Positions 9,066 through 19,600 of a stretch of 64,000 bases of DNA are shown here, in pieces; the first letter of the stretch is position 1, and each line of letters starts with the position of its first letter. The position numbers and the translations under genes are program-made. The notes below the pieces were generated by a model. The model had not been told where the DNA came from. It worked only from the letters and a program-made list of their open reading frames with translations, and ran no database searches. The stretch is taken from the NCBI GenBank assembly GCA_977017575.1, contig CDRNVI010000007.1, positions 62,001 through 126,000 on the forward strand, written 5' to 3'. The DNA is from Paramoeba atlantica. Taxonomy: Eukaryota > Discosea.

Positions 9066-12000
9066 ATGAAATCCACCACGACCAACAAGCGTAGGCTGAA
9101 AAAATGGTCCTGCCCCCGGTGCACGTACCTCAACACAACAAAGCACTTCTGTTCCATTTGCAGATTTCGCAGGCACACCAAAGCCGATTCTCCAAAACAA
9201 AGACAATGTTCACTCACAAAACCGAACCGCAATGCCGCACCAGCGTCCAGGAGAAACGAAACGTCCGCAGATACGTCAGAACCCACAGACACAAAACAAC
9301 TAACATTAAAGAAACGCAAGTCAAAGCGACATTCTAAACAAACGGACCCAAAATACAAAATCAAACAACGCAAATCCATCGAACTTGCGACGAACTTGCA
9401 TCGAACTCATGCGACGCACAGTCCCCAAGCCGTGACATCTTCTACAGCAGCATCAGGCAACACGTGTAATGTTGCTACGAGTAAGGCTGAGGTATCCGGC
9501 AATGATGCACTCATGTTTCAGACTGCAAGTGGGCGTCCGCTTCCCGTTTCGGAGGAAAGCATGAAGAAGGCGCAGTCACATTTTGACTTACCGGTCCCCA
9601 CGAGCTGGACACCTGACGCAGCATCAGGCAACACGTGTAATGTTGCTACGAGTAAGGCTGAGGTATCTGGCAATGATGCACTCATGTTTCAGACTGCAAG
9701 TGGGCGTCCGCTTCCCGTTTCGGAGGAAAACATGAAGAAGGCGCAGTCACATTTTGACTTACCGGTCCCCACGAGCTGGACACCTGACGCAGCATCAGGC
9801 AACACGTGTAATGTTGCTACGAGTAAGGCTGAGGTATCCGGCAATGATGCACTCATGTTTCAGACTGCAAGTGGGCGTCCGCTTCCCGTTTCGGAGGAAA
9901 ACATGAAGAAGGCGCAATCGCATTTTGACTTACCCGTCCCCACGAGCTGGACACCTGACGCAGCATCAGGCAACACGTGTAATGTTGCTACGAGTAAGGC
10001 TGAGGTATCCGGCAATGATGCACTCATGTTTCAGACTGCAAGTGGGCGTCCGCTTCCCGTTTCGGAGGAAAGCATGAAGAAGGCGCAGTCACATTTTGAC
10101 TTACCGGTCCCCACGAGCTGGACACCTGACGCAGCATCAGGCAACACGTGTAATGTTGCTACGAGTACGGCAGAGGTATCCGGCAATGATGCACTCATGT
10201 TTCAGACTGCAAGTGGGCGTCCGCTTCCCGTTTCGGAGGAAAGCATGAAGAAGGCGCAGTCACATTTTGACTTACCGGTCCCCACGAGCTGGACACCTGA
10301 CGCAGCATCAGGCAACACGTGTAATGTTGCTACGAGTAAGGCTGAGGTATCCGGCAATGATGCACTCATGTTTCAGACTGCAAGTGGGCGTCCGCTTCCC
10401 GTTTCGGAGGAAAGCATGAAGAAGGCGCAATCGCATTTTGACTTACCCGTCCCCACGAGCTGGACACCTGACGCAGCATCAGGCAACACGTGTAATGTTG
10501 CTACGAGTAAGGCTGAGGTATCCGGCAATGATGCACTCATGTTTCAGACTGCAAGTGGGCGTCCGCTTCCCGTTTCGGAGGAAAGCATGAAGAAGGCGCA
10601 GTCACATTTTGACTTACCGGTCCCCACGAGCTGGACACCTGACGCAGCATCAGGCAACACGTGTAATGTTGCTACGAGTACGGCAGAGGTATCCGGCAAT
10701 GATGCACTCATGTTTCAGACTGCAAGTGGGCGTCCGCTTCCCGTTTCGGAGGAAAGCATGAAGAAGGCGCAGTCACATTTTGACTTACCGGTCCCCACGA
10801 GCTGGACACCTGACGCAGCATCAGGCAACACGTGTAATGTTGCTACGAGTACGGAAGAGGTATCCGGCAATGATGCACTCATGTTTCAGACTGCAAGTGG
10901 GCGTCCGCTTCCCGTTTCGGAGGAAAACATGAAGAAGGCGCAATCGCATTTTGACTTACCCGTCCCCATGAGCTGGACACCTGACGCAGCATCAGGCAAC
11001 ACGTGTAATGTTGCTACGAGTAAGGCTGAGGTATCCGGCAATGATGCACTCATGTTTCAGACTGCAAGTGGGCGTCCGCTTCCCGTTTCGGAGGAAAGCA
11101 TGAAGAAGGCGCAGTCACATTTTGACTTACCGGTCCCCACGAGCTGGACACCTGACGCAGCATCAGGCAACACGTGTAATGTTGCTACGAGTACGGCAGA
11201 GGTATCCGGCAATGATGCACTCATGTTTCAGACTGCAAGTGGGCGTCCGCTTCCCGTTTCGGAGGAAAGCATGAAGAAAGCGCAATCGCATTTTGACTTA
11301 CCGGTCCCCACGAGCTGGACACCTGACGCAGCATCAGGCAACACGTGTAATGTTGCTACGAGTACGGCAGAGGTATCCGGCAATGATGCACTCATGTTTC
11401 AGACTGCAAGTGGGCGTCCGCTTCCCGTTTCGGAGGAAAGCATGAAGAAGGCGCAGTCACATTTTGACTTACCGGTCCCCACGAGCTGGACACCTGACGC
11501 AGCATCAGGCAACACGTGTAATGTTGCTACGAGTAAGGCTGAGGTATCCGGCAATGATGCACTCATGTTTCAGACTGCAAGTGGGCGTCCGCTTCCCGTT
11601 TCGGAGGAAAGCATGAAGAAGGCGCAGTCACATTTTGACTTACCGGTCCCCACGAGCTGGACACCTGACGCAGCATCAGGCAACACGTGTAATGTTGCTA
11701 CGAGTACGGCAGAGGTATCCGGCAATGATGCACTCATGTTTCAGACTGCAAGTGGGCGTCCGCTTCCCGTTTCGGAGGAAAGCATGAAGAAAGCGCAATC
11801 GCATTTTGACTTACCGGTCCCCACGAGCTGGACACCTGACGCAGCATCAGGCAACACGTGTAATGTTGCTACGAGTACGGCAGAGGTATCCGGCAATGAT
11901 GCACTCATGTTTCAGACTGCAAGTGGGCGTCCGCTTCCCGTTTCGGAGGAAAGCATGAAGAAGGCGCAATCGCATTTTGACTTACCCGTCCCCACGAGCT

Positions 12001-13907
12001 GGACACCTGACGCAGCATCAGGCAACACGTGTAATGTTGCTACGAGTAGCATGTATGTATTGTTTGTCAATGACGCGCTGAAAGGTGACGGTGCGTTAAA
12101 GTTTTGTACAGCCCTCATGTTGGATGTACTGTCAGACGACATTTCAGCCATGTTAGGTGGGAGTCTACCACTTTTTAAATCTGCGTGTGTACGTTGTGAG
12201 TCTCTGATAATGTATGCCGCTGTAGATTGCAAAAAATGGGTTTATCATCACTTGCTGTGCAGTATCATGATTCAACGACTACCTTGCTTAAAGTTGGACA
12301 TGTTGTGCTCGAACCTTTTCGAACGGCACCGACTTGAGCGCGATTGCGAGCACCGTAGTCCTTTTTTCCTGTTCTACGAAGGATTGGAATGCTCGGAAGC
12401 CACATTAGTGCTGCAATTAATAGGTTATGATGGTGGAGATAACTGGTTGCTAACAGATGGATGGTACTGCGCAATAGTTCATGTGGACGATGTATTAAAT
12501 AGGTACTGGAAGTCCTTGTACATCGCAGCGGACGAATCCTCGGTAAAAGCTTTCAAAAAGGGGGCTATCGTGACGAAGTTTATTGTCAGAGGCCTTGAAC
12601 GCAAAACGACATGCCACTTTTCACATCCGCTTGTCAGGGAAAATCAAAATTTAATTGAACTCAGTGTAAAGCACAATAATGTTTTACCCGCAATCTCGGG
12701 TGAACCACTCGGTTGGTACTCACACTGTTCTATAACTTCGTTTTCCTTACCCCTACGAACACTTGCAAGTGTAAATCGAGATGGAGGTCGAATTTCTTCA
12801 TTGCGCATTGCTGTGCTTCGCAGGTATCCTGTCTACTTTCGTATCTCTTCCGTGCTGTACGAGCCAAGAACGTCTGATAATCGCCCTAGTATAAAGATTA
12901 CAAACTCGTTGAACAGCTCCGCCATCCTGCGCATGCTCCAAAGTGCGGGAGGGGATATGACGAATATGAGGATACACGCCATACTTACATACTTGGTTCA
13001 AGATTGTGCGTGTTTCCTTAGCACTGATTTTGAGCAAAAGCAATGTACTAAACACACGACGGCTCAAAGTCGTGATAGTGTTATGAAGTTCTTCTGCAGT
13101 CAGGCATGTGCACTTTTATCTATTGAAGTTCCTCTGCATATTAATCCACGTAAGCCTTCAAATGACAAAGCCTCACAGTCTTCAGAGAAGTTCCTTTCTC
13201 AAGAAGTTTTATCACCCGCACCAACATCTCCACTCGGGGATATCGACAGTCTACATCGCACATGGGAGAATTTTGAATTTACCGAGGGAACTATTCTGCG
13301 AGCGCATAATCTTTTACCGAGCAGCAACCAGCGCGTTCACTTCCGACCGGAGCTTTCGTACGCTCAGTGTTCCGCATTAACAGGAAACCCACGTCGCTGT
13401 GCCCTTCGTGATGTCACGAGAGATTTCTCTGCATCATATGCCATGCAAAACTCTTTTTCAAAAGTCGATAAGGAATCCCCATTGGTTACAGTGCTCGAAG
13501 ATATCATACAGAGTAGTGCAATGGACGGAGGCTCCCCAATAAACTTAGATTGTGACCTTGATTCAGGAAATGAGATTGATTTCAGGAATCTTGCATACAC
13601 AAGTGGGAGTGCTGAGTCGCGCTATGCACATTTTAAAGTGGATATTTCTGAATCTCGTTATACGCCGAATCAGGAGTCAGGTTCCCCAGCTCGTACTCTA
13701 GTGGTTGAATTATCATGGGACGACGATACGGTTGTGTCGTCCCGATTTTTCTCACGCTCATTGCGATTCGTGCAAGGCTTGGTAGCAGGGAAGCACTACC
13801 ACCTCAAGAATGTGGTGTACGTTTCCCGAAGAGTCGCCCCGGCGTCGCACGCGGTCGTTTATACTGTCCGTGCCAATGAGCTTACGGAACTACTTAAGTG
13901 CTGGTAA
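9066..13907 (+). CDS. BRCA2: BRCA2 homologue with 15 BRC repeats and an N-terminal zinc finger
   Basis: BRCA2 loads RAD51 on single-stranded DNA during homologous recombination. Residues 14-32 (WSCPRCTYLNTTKHFCSIC) form a RanBP2/NZF-type zinc finger, unusual for the family. Residues about 135-989 are 15 copies of a 57-aa unit. Each holds a BRC motif (FQTASGRPLPVSEESMKKAQ, then HFDL), with the FxxA RAD51-binding core and an LFDE-like end. The C-terminal 600 residues match the DNA-binding domain: a helical part (WVYHHLLCSIMIQRLP), OB1 with LLTDGWYCAIVHVDDVL, GWYSHCSITSFSLPLRTL, DGGRISSLRIAVLRRYPVYF, and later OB segments. No tower domain is obvious. At 1,613 aa it is complete, without introns. 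Confidence 0.95.
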   Translation: MKSTTTNKRRLKKWSCPRCTYLNTTKHFCSICRFRRHTKADSPKQRQCSLTKPNRNAAPASRRNETSADTSEPTDTKQLTLKKRKSKRHSKQTDPKYKIKQRKSIELATNLHRTHATHSPQAVTSSTAASGNTCNVATSKAEVSGNDALMFQTASGRPLPVSEESMKKAQSHFDLPVPTSWTPDAASGNTCNVATSKAEVSGNDALMFQTASGRPLPVSEENMKKAQSHFDLPVPTSWTPDAASGNTCNVATSKAEVSGNDALMFQTASGRPLPVSEENMKKAQSHFDLPVPTSWTPDAASGNTCNVATSKAEVSGNDALMFQTASGRPLPVSEESMKKAQSHFDLPVPTSWTPDAASGNTCNVATSTAEVSGNDALMFQTASGRPLPVSEESMKKAQSHFDLPVPTSWTPDAASGNTCNVATSKAEVSGNDALMFQTASGRPLPVSEESMKKAQSHFDLPVPTSWTPDAASGNTCNVATSKAEVSGNDALMFQTASGRPLPVSEESMKKAQSHFDLPVPTSWTPDAASGNTCNVATSTAEVSGNDALMFQTASGRPLPVSEESMKKAQSHFDLPVPTSWTPDAASGNTCNVATSTEEVSGNDALMFQTASGRPLPVSEENMKKAQSHFDLPVPMSWTPDAASGNTCNVATSKAEVSGNDALMFQTASGRPLPVSEESMKKAQSHFDLPVPTSWTPDAASGNTCNVATSTAEVSGNDALMFQTASGRPLPVSEESMKKAQSHFDLPVPTSWTPDAASGNTCNVATSTAEVSGNDALMFQTASGRPLPVSEESMKKAQSHFDLPVPTSWTPDAASGNTCNVATSKAEVSGNDALMFQTASGRPLPVSEESMKKAQSHFDLPVPTSWTPDAASGNTCNVATSTAEVSGNDALMFQTASGRPLPVSEESMKKAQSHFDLPVPTSWTPDAASGNTCNVATSTAEVSGNDALMFQTASGRPLPVSEESMKKAQSHFDLPVPTSWTPDAASGNTCNVATSSMYVLFVNDALKGDGALKFCTALMLDVLSDDISAMLGGSLPLFKSACVRCESLIMYAAVDCKKWVYHHLLCSIMIQRLPCLKLDMLCSNLFERHRLERDCEHRSPFFLFYEGLECSEATLVLQLIGYDGGDNWLLTDGWYCAIVHVDDVLNRYWKSLYIAADESSVKAFKKGAIVTKFIVRGLERKTTCHFSHPLVRENQNLIELSVKHNNVLPAISGEPLGWYSHCSITSFSLPLRTLASVNRDGGRISSLRIAVLRRYPVYFRISSVLYEPRTSDNRPSIKITNSLNSSAILRMLQSAGGDMTNMRIHAILTYLVQDCACFLSTDFEQKQCTKHTTAQSRDSVMKFFCSQACALLSIEVPLHINPRKPSNDKASQSSEKFLSQEVLSPAPTSPLGDIDSLHRTWENFEFTEGTILRAHNLLPSSNQRVHFRPELSYAQCSALTGNPRRCALRDVTRDFSASYAMQNSFSKVDKESPLVTVLEDIIQSSAMDGGSPINLDCDLDSGNEIDFRNLAYTSGSAESRYAHFKVDISESRYTPNQESGSPARTLVVELSWDDDTVVSSRFFSRSLRFVQGLVAGKHYHLKNVVYVSRRVAPASHAVVYTVRANELTELLKCW
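9468..12032 (+). repeat. Coding tandem array: 15 x 171-bp BRC units
   Basis: The motif AATGTTGCTACGAGTA recurs with a spacing of exactly 171 bp. From its first occurrence (9468) to the one after the last unit (12033) is 2,565 bp, that is 15 units with no length change. Units differ at a handful of positions: Lys or Thr after ATS, Ser or Asn in SEE(S/N)MKK, one TEEV and one PMSW. Such uniformity suggests recent homogenisation by unequal exchange or conversion. The intact frame and conserved FxxA core imply selection. Confidence 0.97.
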
Positions 13908-14201
13908 GAAGATAATCTATAGGTTCACCTAGATTTTTTCACCTTGTTGACTTTATCCAACAGTTTGTACATTGCAGGCGCGATCCGCTAGCTGTCATCC
14001 GTTTCTGCCGTTATTCAAAAAAACTTTCTCTGTTAGAATAACATAAAACGTTAATTTTGTAGTTAAGTACATGTACTCGAAAAATCGAGGAAACACACCT
14101 TGATGTAGATCCTTACCATACATCACACAACCCCATCCCACCCTTTTCATCCTCTTTTCCTAGCCCTTTTTCTTTAAAACTTTATCAACGCACCACGCCC
14201 C

Positions 14202-14780
14202 ATGGGTCGTGACACCAAAGGTCTCCCCAAACCCCGCACCGTCCGCCAGTCCCCCAAAAGCGCGAACCCCCAGCTCCTGCTCCTGGTCCGGCTCTACCGC
14301 TTCCTCGCCCGCCGCACCGCCTCGAGGTTCAACGAGAAGGTCCTGCACCGCCTCATGCTCTCCCGCACCCACCGCGCCTCCCTCTCCCTCTCCCGGGTCG
14401 TCAAGCTCGCGGGGAAGACCACCGGGGACCGCATCGTGGTCGTCCCCACCGCGGTGCTCGACGACGTGCGGCTCGTGGCGCTCCCGCGGCTGCGGATCTG
14501 CGCGCTGCGGTTCTCGAAGATGGCCGCGCGGCGGGTTGCGGCGGCCGGGGGGGAGTGCCTGACGTTTGACCAACTCGCGGGGGAGTCCCCGACGGGGCGT
14601 GACACCGTGCTGCTGCGGGGGCGTAAGTCCCGGCGGGAGGTGGTGAAACGGTACGGGGCGCCCGGGACCCCGGGGTCGCATACGAAGCCGAAGTGTGCGA
14701 CGCGGGGGAATGAGCGGGCGCGGGGGAAGAGGGCGAGCCGGGGGTGGAAGGTGAAGTCGTTTAAGTACGCACAGAAGTAA
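14202..14780 (+). CDS. RPL18: 60S ribosomal protein eL18
   Basis: This is a structural protein of the large cytosolic ribosomal subunit. The 192-aa product follows the eL18 pattern: a short N terminus, LYRFLARRTASRFNEKVLHR, LSRTHRASLSLSRVV, then a middle with VVVPTAVLDDVRL and ALRFSKMAARRVAAAGGECL. It ends in GAPGTPGSHTKPKC and a basic tail. Family length is about 188, so it is complete. The gene is extremely GC-rich and its third positions switch from C to G around codons 75-90. By hand count there are roughly 48 C versus 16 G in the first 70 codons, and 13 C versus 60 G in the last 85 or so. Confidence 0.96.
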   Translation: MGRDTKGLPKPRTVRQSPKSANPQLLLLVRLYRFLARRTASRFNEKVLHRLMLSRTHRASLSLSRVVKLAGKTTGDRIVVVPTAVLDDVRLVALPRLRICALRFSKMAARRVAAAGGECLTFDQLAGESPTGRDTVLLRGRKSRREVVKRYGAPGTPGSHTKPKCATRGNERARGKRASRGWKVKSFKYAQK

Positions 14781-14929
14781 GGGGGGGGGTGAGAAAGAAG
14801 GAAGGAAAGAGAGAAAGGAAGAAAGACGTGAAACTTATAAAAAACGGTTAAGAAATTTGGATTTGTAAGCCTTTAAAATATTTTACCTTGTAGAGTGCAT
14901 TGCGGTTGAGTTGTTGATTCGTACATTAA

Positions 14930-14944
14930 CTAATTTCTTTTCAG
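14930..14944 (+). promoter_or_regulatory. Candidate trans-splice acceptor before the CTL gene
   Basis: CTAATTTCTTTTCAG lies 60 bp before the start codon at 15005. It has a strong pyrimidine tract, a terminal CAG and an adenine-bearing CTAAT that could serve as a branch point. Inferred from sequence only. Confidence 0.5.
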
Positions 14945-15004
14945 TAGAGAATTTTTGGAAGCAAGCCAATTTTGTTTTTAATTTCCTAGCACCCTAGAAC
15001 ATCC

Positions 15005-16420
15005 ATGAAATCACGGAGCGGGGACTTTGCTTCCTCCGACTATCACCGCTTCGAGGACAAGCCCCTAAAGAGGTCCCCGATCTCACCCCACATAAACCAC
15101 ATGGGGGAGGAGCGGTTTAGCTCAGCGGGTGGATACCGCGACATTTGGGCTGCTGTACTTTGGATATTAACCACCCTGTTGGTGATTGGGTACGGATCTT
15201 ACCGTCTTCACGAGTATCTACACCACCCCGAAACCTTTGAGATGACTCCCCCGGATCACACACTGCACCCTGAGGCCGATGACACGCACGCATGGCATTG
15301 GCCCTCGACGACACGAGCTCTGGGAGTAGGTTCCACCGCTACCCTTGTCTCGGTTTCGATCTCTATTCCTTTGCTATGGCTTATTCGCTCCCATGCTGAG
15401 GGATTAATCCTCTACGGAAATGTGTTTTACATCTCACTACTCGGGGTTGCCGCACTGCTGTCCTTCTTTACTGGCCAAATGGTCAGTGGTATTGTCACAG
15501 GAATACTCTGTTTGATAGCTGGGGTGTGGCTGTACTACGTGCGGCATCGTATTCCCTTCGCCGCGTGTTGTCTCACAGCGAGTGCCAATGTGGTGAATCA
15601 ATACAAGGCAACTGTGGCTAACGCTGCGGCGTTCTCACTTCTTTTCTTTGCCTATGTCGTCATCTGGGGCACGGGGGTATGGAGGTACTCAAGTTCGGGA
15701 GTGGAGGAGAGGGTATTATGGCCGTGGTTGTTACAATTGTTCTGGACCTCTCAAGTTCTAAGTGCTATCACGCATGTAACCACGTGTGGAGTCGTCGCGA
15801 TGTGGTACTACGCGGGAGAAAATGAAATGCCACGAAACCCTACGCTTGGGGCCCTGCGACGTGCCACGACTTATAGTCTGGGCTCCCTGTGCTTTGGGTC
15901 GCTGATTGTTGCTATTTTAAAAACCATCCGAGCACTCGCGCGGGAGGGAATGCGAAATGAGAACCACTTTGTACGCGGCATTGTAATGTGTCTGCTGAAT
16001 TGCATTGAATCCTTAGTGGAATATTTCAATGAGTACGCGTATGTCTACGTTGCAGTCTACGGCACGAGTTATGTTCCCTCCGCCAAGGCGGTGTGGCAGT
16101 TAATTAAAACAAACGGTATTCTCGCTGTCATTAACGACAGTCTGTTGGGGGCGGCCTATATCCTGATGGTACTCGGGGGCTCTGTCCTCTCGGGGCTGTC
16201 CGGGTTACTCTGGGGGCTCTCTCCGGTACATTTTCTACTCGGACTTCTTATCGGTGTCGTCACACTTAGCATGATTCTTGGCGTAGTCCAGAGTGGGGTA
16301 ATGACGATCTTTGTGTGTTTCGCGGAAGATCCAGAGAAGCTGTGCCGATCGAACGCCTCCTTGTATGACACATTACGTGAGAAGACCTCAGGCGTGGCTG
16401 TCCCAACTGCTGTAGTTTAG
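15005..16420 (+). CDS. Choline-transporter-like protein (CTL/SLC44 family)
   Basis: This is a multi-pass membrane protein of 471 aa with about ten hydrophobic segments starting at residue 47 (IWAAVLWILTTLLVIGYGSY). The C-terminal half carries the family signature region, including ISLLGVAAL-type helices and the late motif CFAEDPEKLCRSNASLYDTL, which corresponds to the CTL segment CFlEDle...LY..lr. SLC44 proteins transport choline or related amines, mainly at the plasma membrane and, in animals, mitochondria. No extra domain is seen. The substrate cannot be told from the sequence. Confidence 0.85.
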   Translation: MKSRSGDFASSDYHRFEDKPLKRSPISPHINHMGEERFSSAGGYRDIWAAVLWILTTLLVIGYGSYRLHEYLHHPETFEMTPPDHTLHPEADDTHAWHWPSTTRALGVGSTATLVSVSISIPLLWLIRSHAEGLILYGNVFYISLLGVAALLSFFTGQMVSGIVTGILCLIAGVWLYYVRHRIPFAACCLTASANVVNQYKATVANAAAFSLLFFAYVVIWGTGVWRYSSSGVEERVLWPWLLQLFWTSQVLSAITHVTTCGVVAMWYYAGENEMPRNPTLGALRRATTYSLGSLCFGSLIVAILKTIRALAREGMRNENHFVRGIVMCLLNCIESLVEYFNEYAYVYVAVYGTSYVPSAKAVWQLIKTNGILAVINDSLLGAAYILMVLGGSVLSGLSGLLWGLSPVHFLLGLLIGVVTLSMILGVVQSGVMTIFVCFAEDPEKLCRSNASLYDTLREKTSGVAVPTAVV

Positions 16421-16613
16421 ACCGCCCTGTAGCGTGTATATTATTAGTAGAGTAGTTCACAGAGTTGCTAGATTTTTACTTTATGAGTAGCGAAAAGAAT
16501 GTATAAAGTTATGCGTTATGCATGTGAAGAGTAATTAAGCAGTATTTGATGCAACTGAAACTTTGAAAAAATACGTGAATTCTTAAATTAAACCTTTTAA
16601 TCGAAACCACCTC

Positions 16614-19600
16614 ATGTTAGCCGTTCTGCGTTCTAAAATTAAGGAACTGGTGAAAAAACCAGCCACTACTACAGTTCCCAAAAGTGATTTTGGTGCGAAG
16701 GCCATATCTTCATCCACACCTTCAGAATTCATTAGAAATTCATCTGGCGTTCCACCCCAGTCTTCAAATACTACTGAGCTGAATGCTAGGAATCATATGT
16801 CGAATTTTGAATCATCGATTTCGTCCCCGACCTCGGTTGGTAATGGTGATATGCCTGCAAGGGATAACTCCGCCTTTCCTTTCTCGTCGGAAAAGGTCGG
16901 TTCTCGTCGGAAAGGCAGAGCTCCTGCAGTGCCTCTTCTAAAACCAGTGGAAAAACTATCTTCTGAAGAGTCGAGCGAGGTCTCTATTGCGACCCTGCAG
17001 GGGGGACGGCACATTGCTCGCAGTCACTACAAATGGAGAGAAACTCTATCCTCAACACGAGTCAGACAGATTATTTTGGGGTACCGAACTGCAAAGCTAA
17101 CTCCCGCGCTATTGAAAACATATTGCGCGGCACATAATTTGGAATATTCTAACTCCGTAGAAGAGCTCACGGAATGGGTCCAACATCACGTTAAAAATGT
17201 ATCACCTCGTTATGTTGTTTTTGCTTTGGGCTGGGATATTCAATCCTCCACGCAGACTCCAGCTTCGACGGCTCCTCTAAATGGGCTGATAAAGGCTTCT
17301 TCACCTCAAAAATTTGCTCTGTTTCACGTGCAAAGTCAGGAGCATCGCGTTTTCAAGCCCAGTAACAAGAAGGATGTAGAAGACGTTCGAAGTTGGATCC
17401 AGAAAAAATGTGTTAGCATCGGTCCTATGGCGTGCGCAGCCCTTCTACCCATGTATTCTGATCCACATGTCGAAGACATCTGCAAGTTATTCAAATGCCA
17501 TCTTCTACAAGATTCAATGGCATTGTGTTCTTCTGCTTTCTTCGAGCACGTTGGTCGAATTAAGGGATTACGCATGCCAAGAACGCTTAAAGATGCATAT
17601 TTCATGATATGCAGCTCATCATTTCAATGCAAGGAGTCACAACCTGAAATAAGTAACGCCATTCTTGCTTGGGAGACTTGTAAAGTGACCTTGCGTCATT
17701 TGGGTGGTAAATCTTCTCCAGAAGAGCAAATGCTCTCTTCTCTGCGAGGAATTTTCGATATTAATTTCGTTTCCTACAAGGTAGGAGCTGATAAGTCAGG
17801 AAAGACAGTATTCAAATACCACATGTTCAGCATTTGCACGCATGCTTCGCTGAAAATCGAGGCTTCTTCACTTAGCGAAATTGTACAACAGCTCAGCACC
17901 CACTTTGACACAGCTTTTCGACTTCACGTGCTACTAATACCGTGCCAGGGGACCAAACTCTCCGATTTAGAGCAATTGGCTCATTCTAATCGAAACAAAA
18001 TAATTCGACTTCACGCGCTTTCACACTCAAGCTTGATGCAGTCTCAAGTTTCATTGGAAGAAGAACCGAAATTAGCGTGGAAAGGAGTTGCTACGATGTT
18101 CGGCGGTGAACCTCCGGCGCTTTCTACTTTTTTAAACCTTGCTCTCAGGCACTTACAATCCGTAACAATGCGTATGGATTCCACCCATGAATCACAAGAC
18201 CAATATTCGCCTTCTTCAACGTCGACACCCGGCAAATTCGTTGAGGTTCCGGAACCACCGAATCCAAAAACTTTTACAGTCCTCAGTAAAGGCTTTGTTG
18301 ACATTTCTACGAAACTAGAGCTCACTAAGTACTACAAAACATTTGACACCTCTGACCGCCAGGTACGTGAAGCGTGTGTGAGTCTCCGCCATGCGAATTA
18401 TCTTGTACTCGATTTGGAAACAACCACGAAAAAATTCCACAAGCGCATTGCGAGTCCTTTTTGTGACCAGAATCGTGTGGTTCTCCCAGGGTACCTCGAC
18501 TTCAACGGAAATCTCACAATTCCAGAAGAGAAATTGCAGCATCGTGAGGATATGAAACTCCCGCCATTAGACGAGTACGACGTGATTGTGGGACACAACC
18601 TGAAATTTGATCTTCTGTGGTTATGGAAAGACCCAGAGCTGCGTCGATTTCTGCGTCGCGGAGGACGTGTGTGGGATACAATGTATGCGGAGTATCTGCT
18701 TAGCGGCCAGAGGGTTCGTGTAGGAACGGGTGCAGGCCTTAACGAAGTCGCCGTACGCTACGGGGGAACACGAAAGCTAGATGCAATCAAAGCCATGTGG
18801 GACCGCGGAGTGGACACTGCCGACATTGACACCAATTTGCTTCGTGAATACCTTGAGGGGGATCTTCGTAATACGGAGCGCATATTCCGAAGGCAGCTAG
18901 AGATCGCTGTGGCGAACAAACAAGCGTTGGTTATTGAAGCCCGGATGGATATTGTGCCATGCACAACCGAGATGGAGTTCAACGGTTTGAAGATGGATAG
19001 ATTAGAGGGTAAACGACAATACGACGCTCTGCGGCTCGTAATTGCTCAACAAAAAGCCGGGTTAAAGAAATTGATACCCCCAGAAGTGCCTCTGCTCTTT
19101 CACCAGCATTTTAACTGGGCGTCAAATCAAGTACTTTCCGCCTTGTACTACGGTGGAAAAGCCAAAGTTGCGGAACCTAGCATGCTTGGAACGCCTTTGA
19201 ATGTAACTGCAGCTGTAGAACTCTGCGTTCTGGCGAACAAATTTAGTGGGGCTGCGGCAAAGAAATACAGTATCCCTTATTTGAAATCTCAAGGTTTGCG
19301 TGCGAGCGGTACAAAGGATAATGTTCAAGAGCGCTTGAAAGCATTTGTGTCCAAGAAGGCGACTTACAATTTTAGAGTAATATTATGTGGTGGCTTTGCT
19401 GAAAATAAGCCATGGCTATATGAGCCTTTAAAACCCACGTCACGCAACTCGGAAACGCACTACACTGAAGAGCATTACTCTGTACCAAACACGGAAGGAA
19501 AGGATACTGGAGAGATTAACTTAGAATCACTCTGCCAGGGTGGGGATGGAGAAAGGGTGCTCTTCATTTCTTTTGATGAAGCCGAACTTGAGATTTTATC

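Noticed and set aside
9468-12032. CRISPR-like or satellite array
   Set aside because: The repeat is in frame, lacks spacers and encodes BRC motifs; it is part of BRCA2.
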